Part shown: piece after piece, positions 1 to 11,300 of the stretch | Layout: each line of letters starts with the position of its first letter | How positions within the stretch are numbered: position 1 is the stretch's first letter | Source: Nemertoderma westbladi | Lineage: Eukaryota > Xenacoelomorpha > Nemertodermatida > Nemertodermatidae | Direction: 5' to 3' | DNA length: 64,000 bases | Assembly: GCA_032718475.1 (NCBI GenBank) | Contig: JAUCBJ010006918.1 | Location: forward strand, 1-64,000 | Notes under the pieces: generated by a model | Told to the model about the DNA's origin: nothing | The model's input: only the letters and a program-made list of their open reading frames with translations | Databases searched by the model: none | Translations under genes and position numbers: made by a program

Positions 1-1050
1 CATTATTTTGTGCTAAAACTGATCAATGGGGAATTAATTTGTGATAGAAGCACATGATTTTGTGCTAAAACTGATCAATGGGGAATTAATTTGCGATAGA
101 AGCACATTATTTTGTGCTAAAACTGATCAATGGGGAATTAATTTGTGATAGAAGCACATTATTTTGTGCTAAAACTGACCAATGGGGAATTAATTTGCGA
201 TAGAAGCACATTATTTTGTGCTAAAACTGATCAATGGGGAATTAATTTGTGATAGAAGCACATTATTTTGTGCTAAAACTGATCAATGGGGAATTAATTT
301 GCGATAGAAGCACATTATTTTGTGCTAAAACTGATCAATGGGGAATTAATTTGTGATAGAAGCACATTATTTTGTGCTAAAACTGACCAATGGGGAATTA
401 ATTTGCGATAGAAGCACATTATTTTGTGCTAAAACTGATCAATGGGGAATTAATTTGTGATAGAAGCACATTATTTTGTGCTAAAACTGATCAATGGGGA
501 ATTAATTTGCGACAGAAGCACATTATTTTGTGCTAAAACTGATCAATGGGGAATTAATTTGTGATAGAAGCACATGATTTTGTGCTAAAACTGATCAATG
601 GGGAATTAATTTGCGATAGAAGCACATTATTTTGTGCTAAAACTGATCAATGGGGAATTAATTTGTGATAGAAGCACATTATTTTGTGCTAAAACTGATC
701 AATGGGGAATTAATTTGTGATAGAAGCACATTATTTTGTGCTAAAACTGACCAATGGGGAATTAATTTGCGATAGAAGCACATTATTTTGTGCTAAAACT
801 GATCAATGGGGAATTAATTTGTGATAGAAGCACATTATTTTGTGCTAAAACTGATCAATGGGGAATTAATTTGTGATAGAAGCACATGATTTTGTGCTAA
901 AACTGACCAATGGGGAATTTATTTGCGATAGAAGCACATTATTTTGTGCTAAAACTGATCAATGGGGATTTTATTTGCGATAGAAAGTCATTATATTGTG
1001 GTAAAACTGACCAATGGGGAATTTATTTGCGATAGAAAGACATTATTCTG
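1..1050 (+). repeat. 52-bp tandem array, left arm of a DNA transposon
   Basis: About 20 head-to-tail copies of a 52-bp unit that includes TTTTGTGCTAAAACTGA and CAATGGGGAATTAATTTG. Most neighbouring copies alternate GTGATAG and GCGATAG, and some carry GACCAA instead of GATCAA, so the array has a dimeric (104-bp) and partly tetrameric order. The same unit recurs in reverse complement at about 3088-3435, so the two arrays face each other around a transposase-like ORF. The array runs off the window start. Confidence 0.93.
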
Positions 1051-3000
1051 TGCTAAAACTGAACTCTCGAACTCGATCCTGAATGGTAGATCGGCTGACA
1101 CCAAACATCACTGCTATTTCAGACCACTTGAAACCAATTTCTTTGAGATAGCTCAAATGATTTGGAGAAATGTTAACCCTATTAGCACTGGGGGGGGGCC
1201 GAATCGGCCCCTTCCTAGTTTTTAGTTGCTGTAACTATGCAACCACATTACGTACCGGCCCAATTTTTTGTGAGAATTAGCCAAATTTAATGCCGCATCT
1301 TTTGCAAAAAACGCCGTTGCAATTGGATTTCTACTTTTCGATGTGGGTGCCACCTCAAAATTTGGTCTCCAGCACCAAATTTTTTGAAATTTTCGAATTT
1401 TACAAAGTCATTCGTGATTTAGTAATTATTTATGTTTGGGCTATTTTTATTTATTTTTATTGGTTTGGATCACTCTAATGTTCTATACAAGTATGTAAGT
1501 GTAGTGGTTCGCCATTTTTGGTGCACCAAAATTAGGGCGTGGCACTTCAAATTTTGAAAAATACGAGATTCGGAAAATACACTAAAGTTTTGATTTGCAA
1601 AGCATTTTTATAGGTTTTCTGGAGCGCTGAATCGATTGAAAGTAATATAGAAGCCTGAAGACTTAGTGGTTCGCCATTTTTGGTGCACCAAAATTAGGGC
1701 GTGGCACTTCAAATTTTGAAAAATACGAGATTCGGAAAATTCACTAAAGTTTTGATTTCAAATTAATTTTATAGGTTTTCTGGAGCGCTGAATCGATTGA
1801 AAGTAATATAGAAGCCTCAAATCCTTTGTGTACGTAATTTTCGGTGCACCAAAATTAGGGCGTGGCACTTCAAATTTTCAAAATTACTTTATTCGGAAAA
1901 AACACTAAAGTTTTGATTTCAAAAAATGGCTAACTTCTAAGTCTTCAGGCTTCTATATTACTTTCAATCGATTCAGCGGTCTGGAAAACCTATATAAATT
2001 CGTTAAAATTTCAATTTTGGTTTATTTTCCGAATCTCGTATTTTTCAAAATTTGAAGTGCCACGCCCTAATTTTGGTGCACCAAAAATGGCGAACCACTC
2101 AGTCTTCAGGCTTCTATATTACTTTCAATCGATTCAGCGGCCCAGAAAACCCATAAAGATGCGTTGAAATAAAAAAATTAGGGGCATTTTCTGAATATCT
2201 AATTTTTCAAAATTTGAAGTGCCACGCCCACTTCTTAGGTGCACGAAAAATAGCATCCACTTCAATTTTTGGAAGTGGAATATAATCACATTCGATTCAG
2301 CGTCTTGAAAAACCTACTAAATCTAGCCAACACTGCCACACTATTAGTTTTTAGAAAACGAAAAATTTTGTAATTTTGTCCTGGGACTACTTTTATTTTT
2401 CATCAAAATTATGAGACCCTGCTTATGAAATTTTAATTTTTTAAGGTTTGGTAGTGTTCATCTATAGTTGTTTCACCAACAGCCCAAATTTTGTAGGATT
2501 TCATTGGACGACTACAAAAATATAGTGGGTGGGCCGAATCGGCCCCCCCCCAGTGGTGCTAATGGTCAAAACACCCCAGTGGTAATAGGGTTAAGCTTTG
2601 GCCGGCCTGGCTCTGTCGCTGGTTCATTATTAGGTTGTAAACAATTTATAAATAACCTACTGTGGCCGTTGATTGACGGACGATAAAGAGTTGTACAGCA
2701 GGGACTAACTTGAACTTCTTTAACCTTCAGAGAATCTCGTAGAAAGAGCAGATAATCTAAGTACTCAGTACCAACACTATTGTTGGGATGGTTGGCTTCA
2801 TTGACAATTGATAAACAATTAGCTATATTATTAATATTAGTTATATTATCCAACTTTGTCAATAAGTTCTCTTTCATATCCTGTTCAAAATCTCTTGTAT
2901 CTATACCGGTACCAACTAAAATCCGCTCACAATCACTAAACGTTGATTCAAGTGTGTCAACGAATTTGACAGTCATATGGCTATTATATAACTCCGCCAT
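1043..3000 (-). pseudogene. Transposase-like ORF (helix-turn-helix part), interrupted by a piggyBac-type insertion
   Basis: The ORF opens with ATG at 2998-3000 and reads leftward through a 136-codon N-terminal region ending in a GRPKL-like stretch. The 1177-2590 insertion follows. The reading continues, in frame once a single TTAA is counted, at 1176-1043, with a helix-turn-helix-like segment (...GFKWSEIAVMFGVSRSTI...) and a stop at 1043-1045. This GRP-then-HTH arrangement is known from ORFs of eukaryotic DNA transposons with an integrase-type catalytic core. No catalytic core is present here, because the ORF runs directly into the 52-bp array, so this copy is an internally deleted, non-autonomous derivative. 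The family assignment is by motif memory only. Confidence 0.6.
1177..2590. mobile_element. piggyBac-type non-autonomous element (1414 bp) in a TTAA target
   Basis: The element is bounded by TTAA at 1173-1176 and 2591-2594. Its ends begin CCCTATTA and finish TAATAGGG, the TTAA/CCC arrangement of the piggyBac superfamily. Both ends also carry a GGGCCGAATCGGCCC-like palindrome next to a G or C run. It has no transposase. Inside, a block of roughly 160 bp with GTGGTTCGCCATTTTTGGTG occurs twice directly (from about 1504 and 1670), with partial inverted copies at about 1925-2100 and 2100-2250. It sits inside the transposase-like ORF of the surrounding element. Confidence 0.85.
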
Positions 3001-3087
3001 CTAATCACAAGAAAACGCGAGCGACAAATTTGTAAGTGTAGGTATGTTACCGGTACCGATAGACGGCTACCAGTGAAAGTTTCTACG

Positions 3088-3435
3088 GCAAATAATTTCC
3101 CCATTATTGGCCAGTTTTTATCACGAAATAATAACTTTCTATCGCAAATTAATTCCCCATTGGTCAGTTTTAGCACAAAATAATGTCTTTCTGTCGCAAA
3201 TTAATTCCCCATTGGTCAGTTTTAGCACAAAATAATGTGCTTCTATCGCAAATAAATTCCCCATTTGTCAGTTTTAGCACAAAATAATGTGCTTCTATCG
3301 CAAATAAATTCCCCATTGGTCAGTTTTAGCACAAAATAATGTGCTTCTATCGCAAATAAATTCCCCATTGGTCAGTTTTAGCACAAAATAATGTCTTTCT
3401 ATCGCAAATTGATTCCCCATTGGGCATTTTATATC
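3088..3435 (-). repeat. 52-bp tandem array, right arm (inverted)
   Basis: About seven copies of the same 52-bp unit as at 1-1050, in reverse complement (for example TTAATTCCCCATTGGTCAG with TTAGCACAAAATAATG). Copies become more divergent toward 3435. Together with the left array it makes long inverted subterminal repeats around the ORF. Confidence 0.9.
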
Positions 3436-3440
3436 ACAAA

Positions 3441-4140
3441 ATAATTGTTTACAGCACCAATTTATTTCTATATAACAGATAATTTAATTGCAACGAAAAT
3501 AAATTATTACAGCACACGAATTAATTCTAGCGAATATTAGTACAAAATGTATGCCATAAAAGAAGGTGTAGCTGCTTTATAATCGTCTTAATTATAATGT
3601 TATGTCACTTTTCTCTATAATGTCGGGCGAAAGTATGTCATTCTTCTTTTGTGCAAATTATTTACCGCCATGCTTAATCCATATGACATAAATCTATTGA
3701 AAGTTAATTTAGTCGTGTATGTATATATGAAACAAATTTACATATAAAAGCTTATACACTTAGGGTAACAGCAGTGACATCACAAATTCATACAATGAAT
3801 AACTATAATTTACTGGTCACTGGATTTATCTTGACTCATTCAAACTTACTTGTGTAATGTGTATTTTATTTAGTGTAGTATTGTCAAATGTTGGTGTACT
3901 CTATAATATTGAATATTAATTTACTCTAGATTAAATAAATAATTCATCATAATTATTATAATTAATACATAATTATTATTCATCAATACTTCCACTCGTT
4001 CGTTGATTAAGTTTTACCACTTAACTAGGCTGGGTATACTCGCAAAGTATCAAATTATTCACAGGATCGCAGCTCCAATATTTCCTGCCACTTATCGAAT
4101 GCGCCCCCAAATCTGGTCAAATTCGCGGTCCATTTTTGTG
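3441..4140. other. AT-rich stretch, no gene recognised
   Basis: Short AT-rich sequence between the right 52-bp array and the small inverted-repeat element. I see no ORF with family features, no RNA gene and no clear terminal repeats. Confidence 0.5.
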
Positions 4141-4148
4141 AGTAGGTG

Positions 4149-4353
4149 TAAAACGCGGATCCGGATCCGGATTTCAAAATTATCAATTAAGGGAAAGGAG
4201 CAGGTTACAGTGGCACGTTATTTTAACCAAAACAATAAACTAAAGTCAATAGAACAGGTTATAGTTTTATTTTTGGGAGTTATAAAAATGTAAAAAAAAT
4301 CGACTTCCGTAGGGAAAATGTTAAATGTAGAATCCGGATCCGGATGCGCGTTT
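4149..4353. mobile_element. Small inverted-repeat element enclosing a dispersed MITE copy
   Basis: The ends GTAAAACGCGGATCCGGATC and, inverted, GATCCGGATGCGCGTTTTAC form imperfect terminal inverted repeats. The interior (about 4184-4286) is one copy of a dispersed element with the phrase AACCAAAACAATAAACTAAA, found again near 32060, 35690, 45350 and, inverted, 63170. Confidence 0.6.
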
Positions 4354-4619
4354 TACTCTGACCCCATTTTTGTAAGAAATCTAATTATATTATAATTATT
4401 TATAATATAAAGGAACAAATGAGACAAAACATATTATTGTATTGCTGAATCTTTAATAACAAAAGAATTATTACCTAATTTAAATGGACGGATACTGTTT
4501 CTAATTTAAGTCACATTTTTAAACTAATAGACGATAATCACGTTTGATATCGAGCAGACCATCTCTAAAAGTAGATACCTGTGTCCTGGAACTACTGTGA
4601 TACTACTTGATGTGATTGG

Positions 4620-5354
4620 TTACAATTCATCCCGTTTTATATCGTCTTTATCTTCTTTCTCAACTTCTTCCACAGTGTCATCTTTTCTAATATCTTCACT
4701 ATCTAACTTTTCAGCTTCCCCTTCAACTTCTTCATTTATAATTTCGACATCATCTTTGTCATCAACAATTTCGTCAGCTTTATCTTTGTTAGAACTATCG
4801 CCTGTTTCATTATCTATATTATCTTGTTCATCCTTTGCTTTCAATTCGTCACTTCTAACTCGAAGGTCGTTTTCTCTTTCCTCAAGTGCGTCACTCTTGA
4901 CTTTAAGCGCATCTTCTTTCTCTTTAAGCGCTTCTTCTCTCTCTTTCATCATTTTCATAGCGAGAGCTAATTTCTGTTCCATAGAATCCAATTTCTCATC
5001 CACTTCTTTTTTATCCTTCTCCTTCATTTCTTTAAAGGAATCCTCAAATTTTTTCTGAAATCGGTCCAATTTTTTTTCCAAATCTTCCTTTTCTTTTCTC
5101 ATCTGTTCTTCCGATTTCGTATCGGATTTGGGAGTCTTCTTTGTGGGCGCCTTTTTCTTTTCTATTGGAGAAGTTGATTTCCGCTTAATAAATCCGATAA
5201 AATCGTTAACACTTCTTCCACCTTGGTATTTCTCCGGTTTATCTTTATTCCCGGCTGACGCCCAATATATGGTAGGGAAGCCGCCAGCCTTGTATGCTTC
5301 AGGTACATCGTTAGCCGTGGCGTCCATCTTGGCGATAACAACATCATCCTCATC
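4620..5354 (-). CDS. PDIA3: PDIA3-like exon 8: end of a' domain plus long charged tail and RDEL
   Basis: The acceptor is a CAG just before 5354 (intron end TTTACAG) and entry phase is 0. The first 63 codons finish the a' thioredoxin fold, with [11 protein letters not shown] and GGFPTIYW, which are highly typical of PDIA3. The next 181 codons are a Lys/Pro linker, a heptad-like Glu/Lys/Arg/Leu segment (about residues 497-600) and a very acidic stretch, ending KRDEL and TAA. RDEL is a recognised KDEL-receptor variant. The tail should form a long helix or coiled coil in the ER lumen, which is inference. A possible poly(A) signal, ATTAAA on this strand, lies at 4451-4456. Confidence 0.92.
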   Translation of the reverse strand, partial: DEDDVVIAKMDATANDVPEAYKAGGFPTIYWASAGNKDKPEKYQGGRSVNDFIGFIKRKSTSPIEKKKAPTKKTPKSDTKSEEQMRKEKEDLEKKLDRFQKKFEDSFKEMKEKDKKEVDEKLDSMEQKLALAMKMMKEREEALKEKEDALKVKSDALEERENDLRVRSDELKAKDEQDNIDNETGDSSNKDKADEIVDDKDDVEIINEEVEGEAEKLDSEDIRKDDTVEEVEKEDKDDIKRDEL

Positions 5355-8300
5355 CTGTAAATATTTAAAGTTTAGTTTATTACCTGTGAAAAAAGTAGAA
5401 CTTTTTTTCACTATTCTCGACGCATTTTATTTACCGAGCGCCACGATGTTAATAAAGGATCGGGAGAATATTGAAAAAAGTTATATGTTTTTTTCTCCTG
5501 TAATAAGTCATTATATTTTTAAATTGGTGGTTTTTTGTTTCTAAATTCTTTAATCAAGGATTTAACGAAATAGTGTTACAAAATAAATTTAACTGTATTA
5601 GTTTACTATATTGCTTCCATAGTTACTGTTCATTATTTTCCCTAGGGAAAAAGTGACTTTTTTCTCCTGATTTTGGGTATATTCGAGTAGAAAAGTAACA
5701 ATTTAGAATAAAAACTGTTGTGGTGAAATTTGGCGCTGACTACCACTTGTTGTTACCAAAACTACCGGCAACAGCTTTACCTAGAACAATGCCGCCTCCG
5801 CTTTGCAGGACATTGCTTTCGCCAGTGCATAATCTTGTACTTTGGCAGCCTCATGGAGTGAATAAGCATGGTGGACAGCCCATGACTTTCTTGAGACGCA
5901 TCTTAAAGGACACTGGCCTTAAAGGTGCGGATGATCTAGCAAAAGTCATGGGTGTTATAGGGAGTTTTGGCGGCGCAATTTTGTCGACAAGCCGGCACAG
6001 CATTCTTATTACATATATGTAATATATATATATATATAATGCAGCTGCCATGCAGCATGCCGATCCTAGTACAGTAGTAGTTATACTTGTCACCGATACC
6101 ACAATATATTCTGCAACCTGCAGTTAGTAAACTTGGCATCACAATCATATCGAAAGCTCGAAAACAAAAAGGATTACAGTAAAATTTGAAAATGGCTCCA
6201 ATATGAACAATATGAACATACTTCGAGTTTTATTAATATCAATGGTTCGCTGATGGGTTTAGAACAGTGCAGTGCTTGCATCGGGTCAATTACTAGAAGT
6301 GCACCTGTCGCTAGCTATGTTCTACAGGGTATTCTGCGAATATCATAATTCCATCAAAACATAAATGAAAATGCATAATATTGTGGTATCGGTGGTTCTG
6401 GGTTCTTACAGTAACTACATAAAAGAGTTTATTAATGGACCCCAAATCGATTATATTGACTTGTTTATACCAGTAGACGGCAATTATTGTTGGAAGAGCG
6501 GATCGCTCTCTGTTACTGAGTATGTTGTTATGTTCATCGCTTAATAATTATTTTTTTACGACATTTAACAGATTAAGTCGATTTGTATTTGCCTCAAAAC
6601 ACATAATTATATGAATATTTTTCAAATTACAGCCTCTATTTTAATGTGGTTTATGAATACATGCATGTACAGTGTATGTGCTGTTAAAATATCTCCCTTT
6701 CAAATTTCATAATGTAAATATTTTACACTGCTCCATCTAGTTGGTTTAATTGTATCTTTATTGATTTTACGTACCGGTATTTAACTTGTACTAGAAAGAG
6801 TATATAATTTGAATTCAGTTAAATTGTTACTGTATTTAGCTAGGGTCGCAAATGGATATTGCCTGTAGTCTGTAATTAAAATTGCTCTTTAATCCCCCCC
6901 CCCCCCCCCCCCCCCCCCCTGGATATTGGATATATATATACAGTATATATAACCATTACAAACAATTACAACTTACTTTTAACTTTTCAGCAAGTTCCTC
7001 CCAAACTGGAGCCAGTTTCTTACAATGGCCGCACCATGGGGCGTACATTTCTATAAGAATGTCTTTACTTTCATCCATTACTATTTCATCAAAGTTACTC
7101 CCGACAACAACCTGGAATATTCAAAGATATTATCACGCAATACAAGTTATTCTTGCGTCACAGAAACGCTAGAAACAAACCAAGAAGATAAATAATGCAA
7201 ATTTATGCGAAATACGTCACTAGTGATGTAATTATATTTCGACAATTTATACGGAACAGTATAAATTTAAAAAGAAGTTTCATTCATGGCTGAAATCCGA
7301 TACTATAATTTTAAATGTTGTGTTAATGGCGTAATATGACCACAAACACCAACTATCTATTTTGTGGGTTGAAAAATAATTAAAATTAATTTAAAACATT
7401 AAAGGAAAGGAGGAGGCTAGAATGGAGGTGTTTTATATAAACACCTCCAATATACACCTCCAATAAACACCTCCAATAAACACCTCCAATAAACACCTCC
7501 AATAAACACCTCAAATAAACACCTCCAATAAACACCTCCAATAAACACCTCCAATAAACACCTCCAATAAACACCTCCAATAAACACCTCCAATAAACAC
7601 CTCCAATAAACACCTCCAATAAACACCTCAAATAAACACCTCCAATAAACACCTCCAATAAACACCTCCAATAAACACCTCCAATAAACACCTCAAATAA
7701 ACACCTCCAATAAACACCTCCAATAAACACCTCCAATAAACACCTCCAATAAACACCTCCAATAAACACCTCCAATAAACACCTCCAATAAACACCTCCA
7801 ATAAACACCTCCAATAAACACCTCCAATAAACACCTCCAATAAACACCTCCAATAAACACCTCCAATAAAAACCTCCAATAAACACCTCCAATAAACACC
7901 TCCAATAAACACCTCCAATAAACACCTACATAAATAAAACTTTATTTAATATGTTATCAATTGCGCTGGAGAATACATTATTCACTGCGGTCAGTGTGCA
8001 GTCTTAGAAAATCAGTTCACATCTGATAGATGGCACTTTGGTAGAGAAATATGTTAATTGTTAATAAATAATAATATTCAAATTTAATAATTTAATGACA
8101 TATTATATGAGAATTATGAATTGTCATATTTCTTATTCTTAATTATCATATTTATTACCTTTGCGTACCAAAGATAAATTACGAACATTTTTACTCCCAA
8201 AGACCAAGAAAAATATATTTGATCGACCAAAAGTTTTATTTTCATATCGTACCTGAGTTTTTATATAAAGATGGTAACTGTATTACTACTTATGTTATTA

Positions 8301-11300
8301 CTACTACTATATTATTACTTACTACTTAAGTTATAATAAAGTAATGAGGTTCTATTTAAAGGCGGCACCCACCCTGGTGGTCATGATGTAAAGGCGGCAC
8401 TCTGGCGCCTTGGGGGGTAAGTTATAATTATCTAAACGTGACACACTGCCGCCTTAATAAACATTGTCCGATTTATTTAGAATGTAGAAGGCGGCAGTGT
8501 GCCACCTTTTTAGGTGTTGGAACGAAAAGTGTTACAGTAATTATATATTAAAATATATTAATTAACTATAATATTATATATTGTTCCAATAGACGATAAT
8601 TTTACAATTAATACCACGTATATTATGCATATACTGTATATCATTTCCATTAAATGGTCTTACAAATAGAAACTATAATACCACGTAATAATTTGCTATG
8701 AATAGGTTTACGTCTACCTTCAACGGTTTGCCTTTGTTATCCGGTAAGGGTTCCGACTTGGTGTAGGAGATTATCTTTCCGTCCAAATAATCCTTAATGA
8801 ATTGACCGAGATTCTCCGGGCTGAAAGATTCTACCATCGGAAACTTTTTACCGCTACCGGCAGTAATAGCAACCACAGGTTTCCCTGACTTGGAATCCAA
8901 ACCTGGGAAAAATATAACCATCGTAGTTATTCAGGACATTGTGATGATAATAAACTTCCGGTATTTAGTAATAATAATCTACTGTTTGGCTGTTTTTAAG
9001 ATTTCTGTGCGAAAGGTGAGGATCTAATAGATACGATAACTGCAATCTTAATAAGTGTTATATTATGACTAGGACTATAGCTCATTTCATTCGAAAATGA
9101 AATATATATTTTAAAAAGAATATATTTCACTCATATGAGGTATCCAATGGGGCTACTGCTTTCTCATCCGCCCGCCGTATAAAGTAACTCACCTTATAAA
9201 GTTATACATTATCCCCTTATTCTACACGCAGTTACATAAATGTACATTTACGATATAAATAATCTAAATATGATTCCAGCGGCTTCTTTAATATGTTAAC
9301 AAAATTTAAAAACATAGAGCAATAATATTGTTATCATATTATAATATGGATTTAAAGAATTTAAAAAAAATTCAGAAAAGGTATTTTATTACCTGTGTCT
9401 GGAGAAGTCTCCAAATTAATTTAAAACAGCTTTTTCGAATATTCTTTAAATTCTATCCGGGACTAATAAAAACTTTTCTTGCAATTACTAGCACAATTAC
9501 TCAGAATGATTTCAAAAATTAATTGGGTCGGAGAAACTTTTATACTGTAGAAACTTTTTAAACAACATAATGTGGGTCAATGCCATCCATATTGACCAAG
9601 TCACGTACGGGACAAAAAATATACAAAAATGTAAATCATTCGAGAATGAATGGTCGGTTGGCTTTGATAATTCGATCGTCAGATACACTATAATCGGCCC
9701 CCTCCTGCTGTGATACACACCAACCACAGTCTGTTATAGAAAAAGCTACAACGAATTTTTAAAAAAAATCGTCACTTACGGGACAAATTTCAAATTTTAT
9801 GATTGTGATTACGGGCTCATTTTGGCCATTAAAGTTATAATTCAGGTGCCAAACGATTAATATCCCTCCTGATTATAATTCCTGTGAACAAATAAACGCA
9901 GCTTCGTAGTAAATTTGAGATATCAGAAATACAAAAAAAAATAACGTGGTCCGATTTGTTGTCACATACGTGACACTCGGTAAATGATTAATTTAATGGC
10001 TTATAAATTGTCAAACATGGGCCAATAACCCGATGTGTTGACACTTCCACTCATATTCCTCCATGTGTTTCAATTAAATTGCCAATTTTTGGTGACTTAG
10101 CAGTTCATATGAATATATTCCGTGAGCTTCTCCAAAATGGTCCAAAAAAGTGTCCCATCGTTAACGGAGGTTTTCTATCAGAAAACGCGAACTTATAAAG
10201 ATTTAGATCATCACATCCAATTCTCAGATAGTTTTGCCATGTATGGGTTGTATCAGTGAGACTGCTACGTAAACATTTATTTGGCCAGGTTGAAAAAACT
10301 GTTTGCTGAAAATAAAGTGACAGGATGTCCCATATTTGACATTGTGTTGAATGTGTTGGGGGCAGAAGTTTATAATGGTCTAAACAACTACAGTAATTAC
10401 TTACATTTAATTAATGGTTGGGGGCTTACCAGTCACAGATAAACTGTAACCGCTCCTTCCCCTTAATTGACAACAGACCAAATTAATTTATTACCAAAAT
10501 AACTATTTGCGGAAAGGGTTTTGAGATTGGGACAGTAGTTGAGAGTGGGATGGAAGTTGGGAATGGAACAGGAGTTGGCAGTGAAAGGACGATAAACTTG
10601 ATTTAAATTCTAGTACGGAGGAGTTGTTTGGAGAATTTTATTATTTGATTTTAATTGGAAAATAAATGTCAAAATTTATAATAATCGTTTCCATGTAAAT
10701 TCCTTCCTATACCATATCAATATGTCCCATACATGACATCAAAAAACTGTCTATTTACATTTTCAAATTAATTTTTTGATATAATATGACGTTTTTCAGT
10801 TGACCATATGCAACAGTTTTGTGTATCACATTGTTATTAACAGGACAAAAAACAATTAGCCCAACTTTTCGCGGCAAAGTTTCCCAGAAAGTGAAACTTT
10901 GTGTTGTCACTCTAAGAAAAATTTATTTTCAGTGACAGAATTTTTAAATTTTTTCTCACAAGAAAACTTTCCACTTCGACCTGATATCTCTTGCCGGACA
11001 CCTCAATACCACCGTTAAACGACTTACTACTTCAAATTTTGAAGAATATTTATAAATTTCCCATACGTGACAAAAATCTTTTCTAAATTTTTGCATTTCG
11101 GAACGTTTCTCTCAATAACGGTCATGAAATTTTTGGGGCACTTTCTGGTTTCATATGCAGAAATTATCGCTCTTTAGAGGTGTAAGCCACCAAGGCGTCC
11201 TTTAATTCTATTAAAGGACGCCTTGGTTTAAGCCAATCACTTACCTAATTCTTTCATGTCCTTATTAAAACTATTAGCGGAAGCGATAGCTCCGTACACC

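Noticed and set aside
7386-7925. Long minus-strand ORFs of [13 protein letters not shown] repeats
   Set aside because: Created by the 13-bp minisatellite inside a PDIA3 intron; open frames follow from the repeat period, and there are no family features.
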